NCBI GenBank assembly: GCA_016235265.1
Contig: JACRLI010000015.1
Coordinates: 265,300-312,374 of the forward strand
Direction: 5' to 3'
DNA from: Candidatus Eisenbacteria bacterium
Lineage (GTDB): Bacteria; Eisenbacteria; RBG-16-71-46; JACRLI01
DNA: 47,075 nt
A model generated the notes under the pieces. It was not told the DNA's origin and made no database searches. It worked only from the letters and a program-made list of their open reading frames with translations. A program made the position numbers and the translations under genes. Numbering within the stretch: the stretch's first letter is position 1; every line of letters begins with the position of its first letter. This document shows positions 16,036 through 23,603 of this stretch, piece by piece.

Positions 16036-16767
16036 ATGAACCTCGATATCCTGGTGTTCGGTCCCCACCCCGACGACGCCGAGATCGGCGCCGGCGGCCT
16101 GCTGCTGCGCATGAAGGCCGAGGGCCGCACCACCGGGATCATCGACATGACCCGCGGCGACATGGGCTGGGGCACGCCCGAGGAGCGCGACAAGGAATGC
16201 GAGGAGGCCGGCAGGATCCTGGGCCTGGACGTGCGCGAAACCCTGGGGCTGCCCGACTGCCGCGTGGAGGATGACTTCGAGACACGCTGCAAGGTGGCGC
16301 AGGCGATCCGCAGGTACCGCCCGCAGATCGTGATGGCCCCCTACTGGGAGCTGCCCCCGGGCCGCGGCCTGGGGCACACCGACCACATGAAGACCGGGCT
16401 GGCCGTCTCGCACGGGTTCAACTTCGCGCACCTGCGCAAGATGCCGGTCGAGGGCGAGCCGTACCAGGCGCGGGCGCTGTTCTACTACTTCATTCCTCCC
16501 GGCGTGCGGCCCACGTTCGTGGTGGACGTGACCCAGTGGGCCGAGAAGTGGCGCGCCGCGCTGGAGTGCCACCGCACGCAGTTCGCCAACCCCGAGAAGC
16601 CTCAGCTGCACGGCATCCCCACGAACTTCCTCGACTGGTTCGAGGTGTTCGCGCGCCAGCACGGCTTCGCGGTCGGGGCCCGGTATGCGCAGGCGTTCCT
16701 GTCGGTGGCGCCGCTCAAGGTCAACGATCCGATGGTGCTGGTGCGGGACGTCGTTCCCCGCCCCTAG
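16036..16767 (+). CDS. bshB1: LmbE/PIG-L deacetylase, BshB1-like
   Basis: The 243-residue protein is an LmbE-type zinc deacetylase: H11-P-D-D14 at the N-terminus and H114-T-D-H117 give the metal ligands, and FGPHPDDAEIGAGG is the family signature. The length, the MTRGDMGWGTPEERDKE segment and the C-terminal HRTQFANP region match BshB1. BshB1 removes acetate from GlcNAc-malate during bacillithiol synthesis. No bshA or bshC is in the window, so the pathway itself is not shown; a YfiT/BstA-like gene at 37723 supports it indirectly. The start has GGAGAG eight bases upstream, and the gene probably shares a transcript with the DUF885-like gene. Confidence 0.85.
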   Translation: MNLDILVFGPHPDDAEIGAGGLLLRMKAEGRTTGIIDMTRGDMGWGTPEERDKECEEAGRILGLDVRETLGLPDCRVEDDFETRCKVAQAIRRYRPQIVMAPYWELPPGRGLGHTDHMKTGLAVSHGFNFAHLRKMPVEGEPYQARALFYYFIPPGVRPTFVVDVTQWAEKWRAALECHRTQFANPEKPQLHGIPTNFLDWFEVFARQHGFAVGARYAQAFLSVAPLKVNDPMVLVRDVVPRP

Positions 16768-16852
16768 GCGGGGCCCGGCGCAGGGAGATTCCGCGCGGCC
16801 CGCGCCAGCCGCGCGGCGCGGCGGCGGATGCGGCGGGACGGGGGCGTCACGA

Positions 16853-16928
16853 TGGTGACCCGTGCTGGGATCGAACCAGCGACTCCCTGCTTAAAAGGCA
16901 GGTGCTCTACCAACTGAGCTAACGGGTC
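16853..16928 (-). tRNA. tRNA-Lys (anticodon TTT)
   Basis: The minus strand folds into a full cloverleaf. The acceptor stem is GACCCGT with ACGGGTC, the D arm is AGCTCAGTTGGTAGAGC, the anticodon loop CTTTTAA carries TTT, and the T arm is CTGGTTCGATCCCAG. The discriminator A is followed by an encoded CCA. A consensus promoter lies about 50 bases upstream. Confidence 0.97.
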
Positions 16929-16978
16929 TTCGACAAGGGAGGATGGGAAGCGGGATTGGGCTTCGGGATCCAGGCGCC

Positions 16979-17008
16979 ATTTTCCCCGCAGCCAGAGCCC
17001 CCTGTCAA
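16979..17008 (-). promoter_or_regulatory. Promoter of tRNA-Lys
   Basis: The minus strand reads the consensus TTGACA, an 18-base spacer and GAAAAT, with a start expected near 16972, about 44 bases before the mature tRNA end. Confidence 0.7.
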
Positions 17009-17159
17009 CCGAACCGCCCGGGCCGGGCACGCCCGGCGCCCCCGGTCCGCCCCCCCAACCAAGGTGGCGCGCAACCCGGGGCGCCCCCCATACGTCCTTA
17101 CCTATTGGCATTACCCCGGGGCAACCCAGTCGTCTCCACCTCCAGGAGGGAAGGGAACC

Positions 17160-20100
17160 ATGGTCCGAACCCGAGTCTTCCACGCGGCCCTCGCGGCGCT
17201 GGCGCTCGTCGCCTCCGCGATGGCCTCCCCCGCCGGCGCGCTCCAGGATTGCCGGCTGATGCGCCAGCCGGACATCCAGGGCGATCGCATCGTGTTCGTA
17301 TACGGCGGGGACCTGTGGGTGGTCCAGCGCGCCGGGGGCCTGGCGGTGCGCATCACCAGCCATGACGGCCAGGAGACCTTCCCCAAGTTCGCCCCCGACG
17401 GGCGCAGCATCGCCTTCACCGGCGAGTACGACGGCAACGTGGACGCCTACACGGTGCCCACCGACGGCGGCGAGCCGCGCCGCCTCACGTGGTACCCCGC
17501 GGCCAACCAGGTGATGGCGTGGTACCCGGACGGAAAGTTCGTCCTGATCCGCTCCCACCGCTCGCCGGAGCGCACCGACCGGTTCTTCAAGGTGCCCGTG
17601 GGGGGCGGCTTCGAGGAGCAACTGCCGCTTCCCAGCGGCGGCTACGCCGGCTTCTCCGAGGACGGCGGCCAGCTGGCCTTCGTGATGCCGGCCTACGACA
17701 ACCGCACCTGGAAGCGCTACCGCGGCGGCAACGCGGCGGACATCTGGCTGTACGACTTCGCGAAGAACACCTCCGAGAACGTCACCCGCGACTGGGCCGG
17801 GCCCGACGAGTGGCCCATGTGGCACGGCAAGACCGTGTACTACTGCTCCGATCGCGGCGGCCGCCAGGCCAACCTGTGGGCCTATGACACCGGGAAGAAG
17901 ACCCACCGCCAGGTGACCACCTACACCGACTATGACGTGCGCTGGCCCAGCATCGGGAGCGACGCGATCACGTTCGAGAAAGGCGGCTACCTGTTCGTGA
18001 TGGAGCTGCCCTCGGAGAAGATCACCCGCGTGCAGGTGCTGGTGCCGGACGACAAGCCCGCCACGCGTGCCGAGTACCGCAACGTGGCCGACCGTCTCTC
18101 CAACTTCGACCTCTCCCCCTCCGCCAAGCGCGCGGTGGTGGAGGCCCGCGGCGAGATCTTCACCGTGCCCGCCGAGAAAGGCGACGTCCGCAACCTCACC
18201 TGCAGCCCGGGCTCGCGCGAGCGCGCTCCGCAGTGGTCGCCGGACGGCAAGTGGATCGCCTATTTCTCGGACCGGAGCGGCGAGTACGAGATCCACGTGT
18301 GCGGCAGCGACGGCAAGACGCCCGACCGCCAGGTGACCAGGGGCGGGGGCACGTTCCGCTACTCCCTGTCGTGGTCGCCGGACTCCAAGAAGCTCGCCTT
18401 CTCCGACAAGACCCGCACCCTGTTCTGGTGCGACGTGACCAGCGGGGAGATCCACAAGGTGGACCAGGGCGGGTTCAGCGAGCTCCTGGACTACAGCTGG
18501 GCCCCGGACTCGCGCTGGATCGCCTACGGCAAGGACGGCGCCAACCAGCTGAGCCGCATCTGGGTGCACTCGCTGGAGACCGGCAAGAGCACCGCCCTGG
18601 GCGACGGCATGTCCGAGGACTTCGCGCCCTCGTTCGATCCCGAAGGCAAGTACCTGTTCTTCCTGTCGCGGCGCACGTTCCAGCCGCAGTTCGGTTCGTT
18701 CGAGCTGAACTTCCAGTTCCGCGACACCGACGGCATCTATGCCTGGGCGCTGCGCGACTCGGTGGCGTCCCCGGTGGCTCCCCAGAGTGACGAGGAGTCC
18801 GGTGACTCCAAGGCCGACGCGGCCGCCGGCGACAAGGGCAAGGACTCGAAGGATGCGAAGGATGCGAAGGACACCAAGGACGCCAAGCCCGCCGCGCCCA
18901 AGCCGGTGGCGATCGACTTCGCCGGCATCCAGGGTCGGGTGGCCGCGTTGCCGATCGCGGCCGGCCGGTACGTGGGCCTGCAGGCCTTCAAGAACAAGAT
19001 CGTGTTCCTGAAGACCGACCGCGTGAGCCGCGACGCCGACGCGGGCGGCGCCAACAGCATCCATGTCTTCGACTTCGACAAGCGAGAGGACAAGACCGTC
19101 CTCGCCGCGGTGGACGGCTTCGCCACCAACAAGGACGGCTCGAAGCTCTTCTACAAGGCCGGCGACAAGTTCGGAATCGTGGACGTGGCCGAGAACAAGA
19201 AGGTCGGAGACGGGAAGGTCGAGACCGCCTCGCTGATGGCCACCGTGGACCCGAAGCTCGAGTTCATGCAGATGTTCAACGAGGCCTGGCGCCTGGAGCG
19301 CGATTACTACTACGACCCCAACATGGGCGGCCTGGACTGGAAGGCCATCGGCGAGCAATACCGTCAGCTGGTCCCCTTCGCCGCGCACCGCTCGGACCTC
19401 AACTACATCCTGGGCGAGATGGTCGGCGAACTGAGCACCTCGCACTCCTACGTGGGCGGCGGCGACCTGCCGCGGGTGCGGCGCACCCCGGCGGGGCTGC
19501 TGGGCGCGGACTACGAGCTCGACGCCCGCAGCGGCTGCTACCGCTTCTCGAAGGTGCTGCGCGAGCGCGACTGGAATTCGAAGACCCCGGCGCCGCTGGC
19601 CGAGCCCGGGATCCGGGTGAACGACGGCGATTACCTGCTCTCGGTCAACGGCATCCCGCTGCGCGCCCCGCAGAACGTGTACGCGGCGTTCGTGGGCACG
19701 GTGGGCAAGCAGACCCGCATCACCGTCGGCAGCTCCGCCACCGACGCCTCGCCGCGCACCTACACGGTGGTGCCCATCGGCGATGAGAGCTCGCTGCGAT
19801 ACACCGCGTGGGTGAACGGCAACCGGCGCAAGGTGGAGCAGGCCACCGGCGGCCGGATCGCATACATCCACGTGCCCAACACCGCCATCGAGGGTATCCA
19901 GGAGTTCAGCAAGCAGTACTACCCGCAGATCGACAAGGACGGCATCATCGTGGACGAGCGCTTCAACGGCGGCGGGTTCATTCCCGACTTCTTCGTGGAG
20001 CGCCTGAGCCGCACCACCATGAGCTACTGGTCCAACCGCGACGGCGAGGGCTTCCGCACCCCGGGCACCGCCATTGACGGGCCCAAGTGCATCCTGGTGA

Positions 20101-20462
20101 ACCAGTATGCCGGCTCCGGCGGCGACGCCTTCCCGTACTACTTCCGACTGCACAAGCTCGGACCGGTCATAGGCAAGCGCACCTGGGGCGGGCTGGTGGG
20201 CATCAGCCACGGCAACGACCTGGTGGACGGCGGCCGCGTGACCATGCCGGACTTCGGGATCTACGACGTGGACGGCAAGTGGGTGGTCGAGAACCACGGC
20301 GTGGACCCCGACATCGAGGTGGAGAACGCGCCGCACGAGATGGTGGCGGGCCGCGACCCGCAGTTGGAGCGCGCCATCCAGTACTGCATGGAGCAGTTGA
20401 AGGCCAATCCGGTGAAGCGGCCCGCTCGGCCGCCGTACAAGATCCAGGAGGGCCTGAAGTAG
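17160..20462 (+). CDS. Tricorn protease homologue, exported
   Basis: The 1100-residue product follows an AGGAGG site and starts with a signal peptide (about 1-28, ending SPAGA). Residues about 35-590 hold WD/TolB-like beta-propeller repeats (SPDGKWIAYFSDRSG, SWSPDSKKLAFSD). A Lys/Asp/Ala-rich linker built on KDAKDAKDTKDAK lies at about 555-580. Then come a C1 helical region, a PDZ domain (about 805-880) and a C2 S41-type domain. The likely triad is His of TSHSYVGGG near 761, Ser of NQYAGSGGD near 985 and Glu of VVENHGVDPD near 1045; the spacing resembles His746/Ser965/Glu1023 of Thermoplasma tricorn. It should degrade oligopeptides in the periplasm. A strong hairpin terminates it. Confidence 0.93.
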   Translation: MVRTRVFHAALAALALVASAMASPAGALQDCRLMRQPDIQGDRIVFVYGGDLWVVQRAGGLAVRITSHDGQETFPKFAPDGRSIAFTGEYDGNVDAYTVPTDGGEPRRLTWYPAANQVMAWYPDGKFVLIRSHRSPERTDRFFKVPVGGGFEEQLPLPSGGYAGFSEDGGQLAFVMPAYDNRTWKRYRGGNAADIWLYDFAKNTSENVTRDWAGPDEWPMWHGKTVYYCSDRGGRQANLWAYDTGKKTHRQVTTYTDYDVRWPSIGSDAITFEKGGYLFVMELPSEKITRVQVLVPDDKPATRAEYRNVADRLSNFDLSPSAKRAVVEARGEIFTVPAEKGDVRNLTCSPGSRERAPQWSPDGKWIAYFSDRSGEYEIHVCGSDGKTPDRQVTRGGGTFRYSLSWSPDSKKLAFSDKTRTLFWCDVTSGEIHKVDQGGFSELLDYSWAPDSRWIAYGKDGANQLSRIWVHSLETGKSTALGDGMSEDFAPSFDPEGKYLFFLSRRTFQPQFGSFELNFQFRDTDGIYAWALRDSVASPVAPQSDEESGDSKADAAAGDKGKDSKDAKDAKDTKDAKPAAPKPVAIDFAGIQGRVAALPIAAGRYVGLQAFKNKIVFLKTDRVSRDADAGGANSIHVFDFDKREDKTVLAAVDGFATNKDGSKLFYKAGDKFGIVDVAENKKVGDGKVETASLMATVDPKLEFMQMFNEAWRLERDYYYDPNMGGLDWKAIGEQYRQLVPFAAHRSDLNYILGEMVGELSTSHSYVGGGDLPRVRRTPAGLLGADYELDARSGCYRFSKVLRERDWNSKTPAPLAEPGIRVNDGDYLLSVNGIPLRAPQNVYAAFVGTVGKQTRITVGSSATDASPRTYTVVPIGDESSLRYTAWVNGNRRKVEQATGGRIAYIHVPNTAIEGIQEFSKQYYPQIDKDGIIVDERFNGGGFIPDFFVERLSRTTMSYWSNRDGEGFRTPGTAIDGPKCILVNQYAGSGGDAFPYYFRLHKLGPVIGKRTWGGLVGISHGNDLVDGGRVTMPDFGIYDVDGKWVVENHGVDPDIEVENAPHEMVAGRDPQLERAIQYCMEQLKANPVKRPARPPYKIQEGLK

Positions 20463-20491
20463 GTCCGGCATTCCTGCCTGCCATCAGCGCC

Positions 20492-20519
20492 GAGGGGGCG
20501 GCCGCCAGGCCGCCCCCTC
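20492..20519 (+). terminator. Hairpin terminator after tricorn
   Basis: A perfect 12-bp stem, GAGGGGGCGGCC with its complement, closes a GCCA loop 30 bases after the stop codon and is followed by ATCATTG. It shares the GGGGCGGCC core with the hairpins at 25747 and 28582. Confidence 0.75.
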
Positions 20520-20546
20520 ATCATTGCTCGCTCCGCACGGCATCCT

Positions 20547-20702
20547 CGCAGACCTCTTCCGGGGTGTGGGTTTGCCCTGCTTCCTCGCAGACCACTTCCC
20601 GGGAGTGGGCTTGCCCTGCGTCTTCGCAGACCTCTTCCCGGGAGTGGGCCTGGCCTGCGTCTTCGCAGACCTCTTCCCGGGCGCGGATGTACCCCTCACG
20701 GC
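20547..20702. repeat. Four tandem 39-bp repeats, outward array on the left of element E1
   Basis: Units begin at 20547, 20586, 20625 and 20664, exactly 39 bases apart, each starting CGCAGACC on the plus strand. Read on the minus strand, away from E1, each unit starts GGGAAGAGG (one GGGAAGTGG, one CGGAAGAGG), followed in most copies by a small CTGCG...CGCAG hairpin. The last unit merges into the left arm of E1. No unique spacers separate the units, so this is not a CRISPR array. Confidence 0.9.
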
Positions 20703-20814
20703 CCGCTCGTCGCGCCATCCTGGCGCGACATCGCTGCGGCTGCTCCCTCCTTCGCCCTCCTGGCTACGTCGGTCGCAGACGCACCGTGAGGGGTACATCC
20801 GCGCCCGGGAAGAG
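20671..20814. repeat. Structured inverted-repeat element, copy E1
   Basis: Perfect 31-base inverted arms lie at 20671-20701 and 20784-20814 around an 82-base centre. The centre contains a perfect 8-bp hairpin at 20709-20729 (GTCGCGCC, loop ATCCT, GGCGCGAC) and a smaller one at 20754-20764 (GCC, loop CTCCT, GGC). The centre is homologous to that of E2 (21135-21274) in the opposite orientation. Stem bases differ between the copies in compensating pairs while the loops are conserved. The element could be a MITE-like mobile element or a structured RNA; no transposase is nearby. Confidence 0.88.
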
Positions 20815-20951
20815 GATTGTGCTGTGCCGTGCGGCCTCCGTCCGGAAGAGGATGTTGCCGTGTCGCGCGACCACGCTCCGGAAGAGGATCTTGCTGTGCC
20901 GTGCGGCCTCGCGCCGGAAGAGGATGTTGCTGTGCCGCACGGCCACCCCCC
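20808..20951. repeat. Four tandem 36-bp repeats, outward array on the right of element E1
   Basis: Units begin at 20808, 20844, 20880 and 20916, exactly 36 bases apart, each starting GGAAGAGGAT. Each carries a short GC hairpin that varies in sequence: GCC/GGC in units 1, 3 and 4, GTC/GAC in unit 2. The first unit begins inside the right arm of E1. The unit start resembles that of the left array read on the other strand, so E1 is flanked by outward-facing arrays on both sides. Confidence 0.88.
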
Positions 20952-21134
20952 GATCAGAGTCGGGGACCTCAACGGCGGGAGCTCCCACCCGGTGCGGGCC
21001 GGGGCGGCACACCTTCGGCGGCGACAGGCATGAGTGCCTGACCCACGGCGCTGCGACTGTGAAACTGGAGCGCCAGGCCGCGCCGAGCGACGCGGCACGC
21101 CCCGGCACTGCAACGCTCGGCACGGCATAGCCCT
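20952..21134. other. Hairpin-rich intergenic stretch between the two elements
   Basis: No convincing gene is present. Visible structures are a 6-bp hairpin at 20948-20965 (CCCCGA/TCGGGG), a 6-bp hairpin at 21025-21040 (CAGGCA, loop TGAG, TGCCTG) and 7-base inverted arms at 21083-21089 and 21114-21120 (CCGAGCG/CGCTCGG). Open frames through this stretch have no ribosome site or family resemblance. Confidence 0.6.
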
Positions 21135-21274
21135 CTCCCGGGGTGCGGGTGCACCTCTCACGGTGCGTCTGCGACTGACGAAGGCAGGATGCCGAAGGAA
21201 GGAGCAGCCGCAGCGAAGGCAAGCCAGGATGGCTTGCCGAGCGGGCCGTGAGAGGTGCACCCGCACCCCGGGAG
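21135..21274. repeat. Structured inverted-repeat element, copy E2 (opposite orientation to E1)
   Basis: Perfect 29-base inverted arms lie at 21135-21163 and 21246-21274 around an 82-base centre, the same centre length as E1. The centre matches the reverse complement of the E1 centre. Its hairpins are at 21218-21238 (GGCAAGCC, loop AGGAT, GGCTTGCC) and 21183-21193 (GGC, loop AGGAT, GCC). E2 begins 48 bases past the purA stop, so purA transcripts would read into it. Confidence 0.88.
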
Positions 21275-21321
21275 TGGGCTGGCGAAGAGACGAGCGGAGA
21301 GCCGCAGGCGCCCGCAGCGCT

Positions 21322-22614
21322 TCAGCGCCCGGGCATCCTCACGTCGCGCAGCCACAGGGTGCTGTCGCGCTCCGAGCCGACGGAGACCAGGCAGATCGGC
21401 ACGCCCGTGATCCCGGCGAGCCGGTCGAGGTAGCGCTGCGCGTTGAGCGGCAGGTCCTCCCAGCGCCGGGCGGCGGTGGTGGACTCGCCCCAGCCTTCCC
21501 AGTCTTCATACACCGGCTCGGCGCACTCGAAGTCCTCCATGTCCACCGGCATCTCGCACATCTCGCGGCCGTCCACTTTGTATGCGCGGCAGATGCGCAG
21601 CGGCGAGATGCCGTCGAGCACGTCCAGCTTGGTGACGGCCATGACTTCCAGGCCGTTCACCCTCGCGGCGTGGCGCATCGCGGGGGCGTCGTACCAGCCG
21701 CAACGCCGGGCGCGGCCGGTGGTGGCGCCGTACTCGGCGCCCACCTCGCGCAGGTGATCGCCCAGGCCCTGGGCCAGCTCGGTGGGGAACGGGCCGTTGC
21801 CCACGCGCGTGCAATAGGCCTTGGCCACGCCGATCACCGTGCCCACCTTCGTGGGGCCCAGTCCCACGCCCACGAGCGCCCCGCCGGCCACCGCGCTGGA
21901 GCCGGTGACGAATGGGTAGGTGCCGTGGTCCAGGTCCAGCATGGTGCCCTGGGCGCCCTCCAGCAGCACGTTCTTGCCGCGCGCGAGTGCCGTGTGCAGC
22001 TCCAGGCTCACGTCGGTGACGAACGGGGCCAGCCGCTTCCCGTACGCGGTGAACTCGTCCAGCAGCGCATCCACGGAGAACTCCGTCGGGCGCTCGTTGG
22101 CGGGGCCGCGCAGCGAGGCGAAGCGGGCCTCCAGGCGGTCGCGCAGGCGGACCGGGTGCAGCAGGTCGGATATCCGGATCCCGGAGCGGCCGCTCTTGTC
22201 GCGGTATGTGGGGCCGATGGCCCGCCCCGCGGTGCCGATGCGCTTCTCCCCCAGCGCGGCCTCCTCCACCTGCTCCAGCCAGCGGTGGTAGGGCATCGTG
22301 ACGTGCGCGGCGGGGCTCACGCCCAGGCGGCCTTCCAGCGGGAACCCGGCGCTCTCCACCTGCTCCACCTCGGCGAAGAAGGCCCGCGGGTCGATCACCA
22401 CGCCGTTGCCCAGCAGGCAGCGGATCCCCGGGCGCAGCACTCCCGAGGGCAGCAGGTGCAGGATCACCGTAGTGTCGCCCACCACCACCGTGTGCCCGGC
22501 GTTGGCCCCGCCCTGGTAGCGCGCCACCACGTCGGCGTGCTCGCACAGCAGGTCCACGATCTTGCCCTTGCCTTCGTCGCCCCACTGGGCGCCCACCACG
22601 ATCTGACAGCCCAC
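21322..22614 (-). CDS. purA: Adenylosuccinate synthetase
   Basis: PurA condenses IMP with aspartate using GTP, the first committed step to AMP. The 430-residue product opens VGCQIVVGAQWGDEGKGK, with the GDEGKGK phosphate loop and the catalytic Asp. It continues with GNAGHTVVVG-type sequence (GGANAGHTVVV), the VDPRAF region and the C-terminal NGLEVMAVTKLDVLDG base-binding segment. Length is near the 432 of E. coli. I chose the GTG at 22614 with GGAGGA six bases upstream over the in-frame GTG at 22632. It starts 24 bases after serA and is last in the HAD-aminotransferase-serA-purA run. Confidence 0.96.
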   Translation of the reverse strand: MGCQIVVGAQWGDEGKGKIVDLLCEHADVVARYQGGANAGHTVVVGDTTVILHLLPSGVLRPGIRCLLGNGVVIDPRAFFAEVEQVESAGFPLEGRLGVSPAAHVTMPYHRWLEQVEEAALGEKRIGTAGRAIGPTYRDKSGRSGIRISDLLHPVRLRDRLEARFASLRGPANERPTEFSVDALLDEFTAYGKRLAPFVTDVSLELHTALARGKNVLLEGAQGTMLDLDHGTYPFVTGSSAVAGGALVGVGLGPTKVGTVIGVAKAYCTRVGNGPFPTELAQGLGDHLREVGAEYGATTGRARRCGWYDAPAMRHAARVNGLEVMAVTKLDVLDGISPLRICRAYKVDGREMCEMPVDMEDFECAEPVYEDWEGWGESTTAARRWEDLPLNAQRYLDRLAGITGVPICLVSVGSERDSTLWLRDVRMPGR

Positions 22615-22637
22615 TGCGTTCCTCCGCGCCACGCCTC

Positions 22638-23603
22638 TCAGGACGGGCGCTTCACGGCCTCCGGGTTCACGGCGTCCCTCGCGCCGCGCCCCAGCAGCGC
22701 ATCTCTCACCTGTTCCGCGATCCGCACGCCCACCCCGTCCTGCGCCTCCGCGGTGGAGGCGCCCAGGTGCGGGGTGACCACCACGTTCGGAAGCGCCAAC
22801 AGCGGATGGTCCGCGGCGGGCGGCTCCTGCTCAAACACGTCCAGGGCGGCCCCGGCCAGCCGGCCGGACCGCAGCGCCTCCAGCAGCGCGGCCTCGTCCA
22901 CCACGCCGCCGCGGGCGCAGTGCACCAGCAGCGCGCCGGGCTTGATGCGCGCGAACTGCGCCGCCCCCAGCAGCCCGCGCGTGCCCGGAAGCAGCGGGGC
23001 GTGCACGGTCACGATGTCGGCGCGTTCCAGCAGCTCGTCCAGCCCGGCCCAGGCCACGTTCTCCGGAGCCGGGCCCGCCGCGCGCGGCGGGTCGTGCGCC
23101 AGCACCGTCATGCCGAAGGCGCGCGCACGCACCGCCACGGCCTCGCCGATCCTGCCGAATCCCACGATGCCCAGGGTCTTGCCGTTGAGTTCCGAACCGG
23201 CGAAGGCCGACTTCTCCCAGCGGCCCGCGCGCAGCGAGGCGTGCGCCTGGGGCACCTTGCGCACCAGCGCCAGCATCAGCGCGAATGCCAGTTCGGCCAC
23301 GGCCACGGTGCTGCCCCCGGGCACGTTCATCACCGGGATGCCGCGGCGCGTGGCGGCGGGCACGTCCACATTGTCCACTCCCGCGCCGGCGCGGCCGATG
23401 GCGCGCAGCTTCGGCGCGGCCTCGATCAGATCGGCGGTGGCCTTGGTGCCGCTGCGCACGATCCAACCCTCGGCCTCGCGCAGCTTGTCGCGCAGTTCCG
23501 CGGGAGTGGGCCGGGGCAGGTAGTCCACCTCGAAGCCCGCGGCCCGCAGCACTTCCAGGCTCGCGGGCGCGACCGGGTCGCTGACCAGCACGCGAATGCT
23601 CAC
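22638..23603 (-). CDS. serA: Phosphoglycerate dehydrogenase, short form without ACT domain
   Basis: The 321-residue enzyme is a D-2-hydroxyacid dehydrogenase of the SerA group, oxidising 3-phosphoglycerate to 3-phosphohydroxypyruvate with NAD. The Rossmann GxGxxG is LGIVGFGRIGEA at about 141-152. Catalytic Arg, Glu and His lie in HCARGGVVDEAALLEAL, DVFEQEPP and TPHLGAST. It ends right after the catalytic domain, so it lacks the C-terminal regulatory domains used for serine feedback. Its GTG start overlaps the aminotransferase stop by four bases (GTGA). Other hydroxyacid substrates are possible, but the pairing with an aminotransferase favours serine synthesis. Confidence 0.88.
   Translation of the reverse strand: MSIRVLVSDPVAPASLEVLRAAGFEVDYLPRPTPAELRDKLREAEGWIVRSGTKATADLIEAAPKLRAIGRAGAGVDNVDVPAATRRGIPVMNVPGGSTVAVAELAFALMLALVRKVPQAHASLRAGRWEKSAFAGSELNGKTLGIVGFGRIGEAVAVRARAFGMTVLAHDPPRAAGPAPENVAWAGLDELLERADIVTVHAPLLPGTRGLLGAAQFARIKPGALLVHCARGGVVDEAALLEALRSGRLAGAALDVFEQEPPAADHPLLALPNVVVTPHLGASTAEAQDGVGVRIAEQVRDALLGRGARDAVNPEAVKRPS

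Noticed and set aside
17101..17133. TTGGCA at 17105 as a tricorn promoter
   Set aside because: No acceptable -10 at the right distance; the tricorn promoter was not identified.
16764..20471. Minus-strand open frame of over 1200 codons across the tricorn gene
   Set aside because: It is the antisense shadow of the tricorn coding strand in GC-rich DNA. It is rich in Val, Ala, His and Gly, has no domain, and covers the tRNA and its promoter.
20547..20951. Possible CRISPR array
   Set aside because: The units are contiguous with no unique spacers, periods differ on the two sides (39 and 36), and no cas gene is present.
20087..21130. Plus-strand frame of 347 codons through the repeat island
   Set aside because: It starts inside tricorn in another frame and has no ribosome site. 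Its apparent repeats come from the DNA repeats; only the short repeat frames are kept as an open question.
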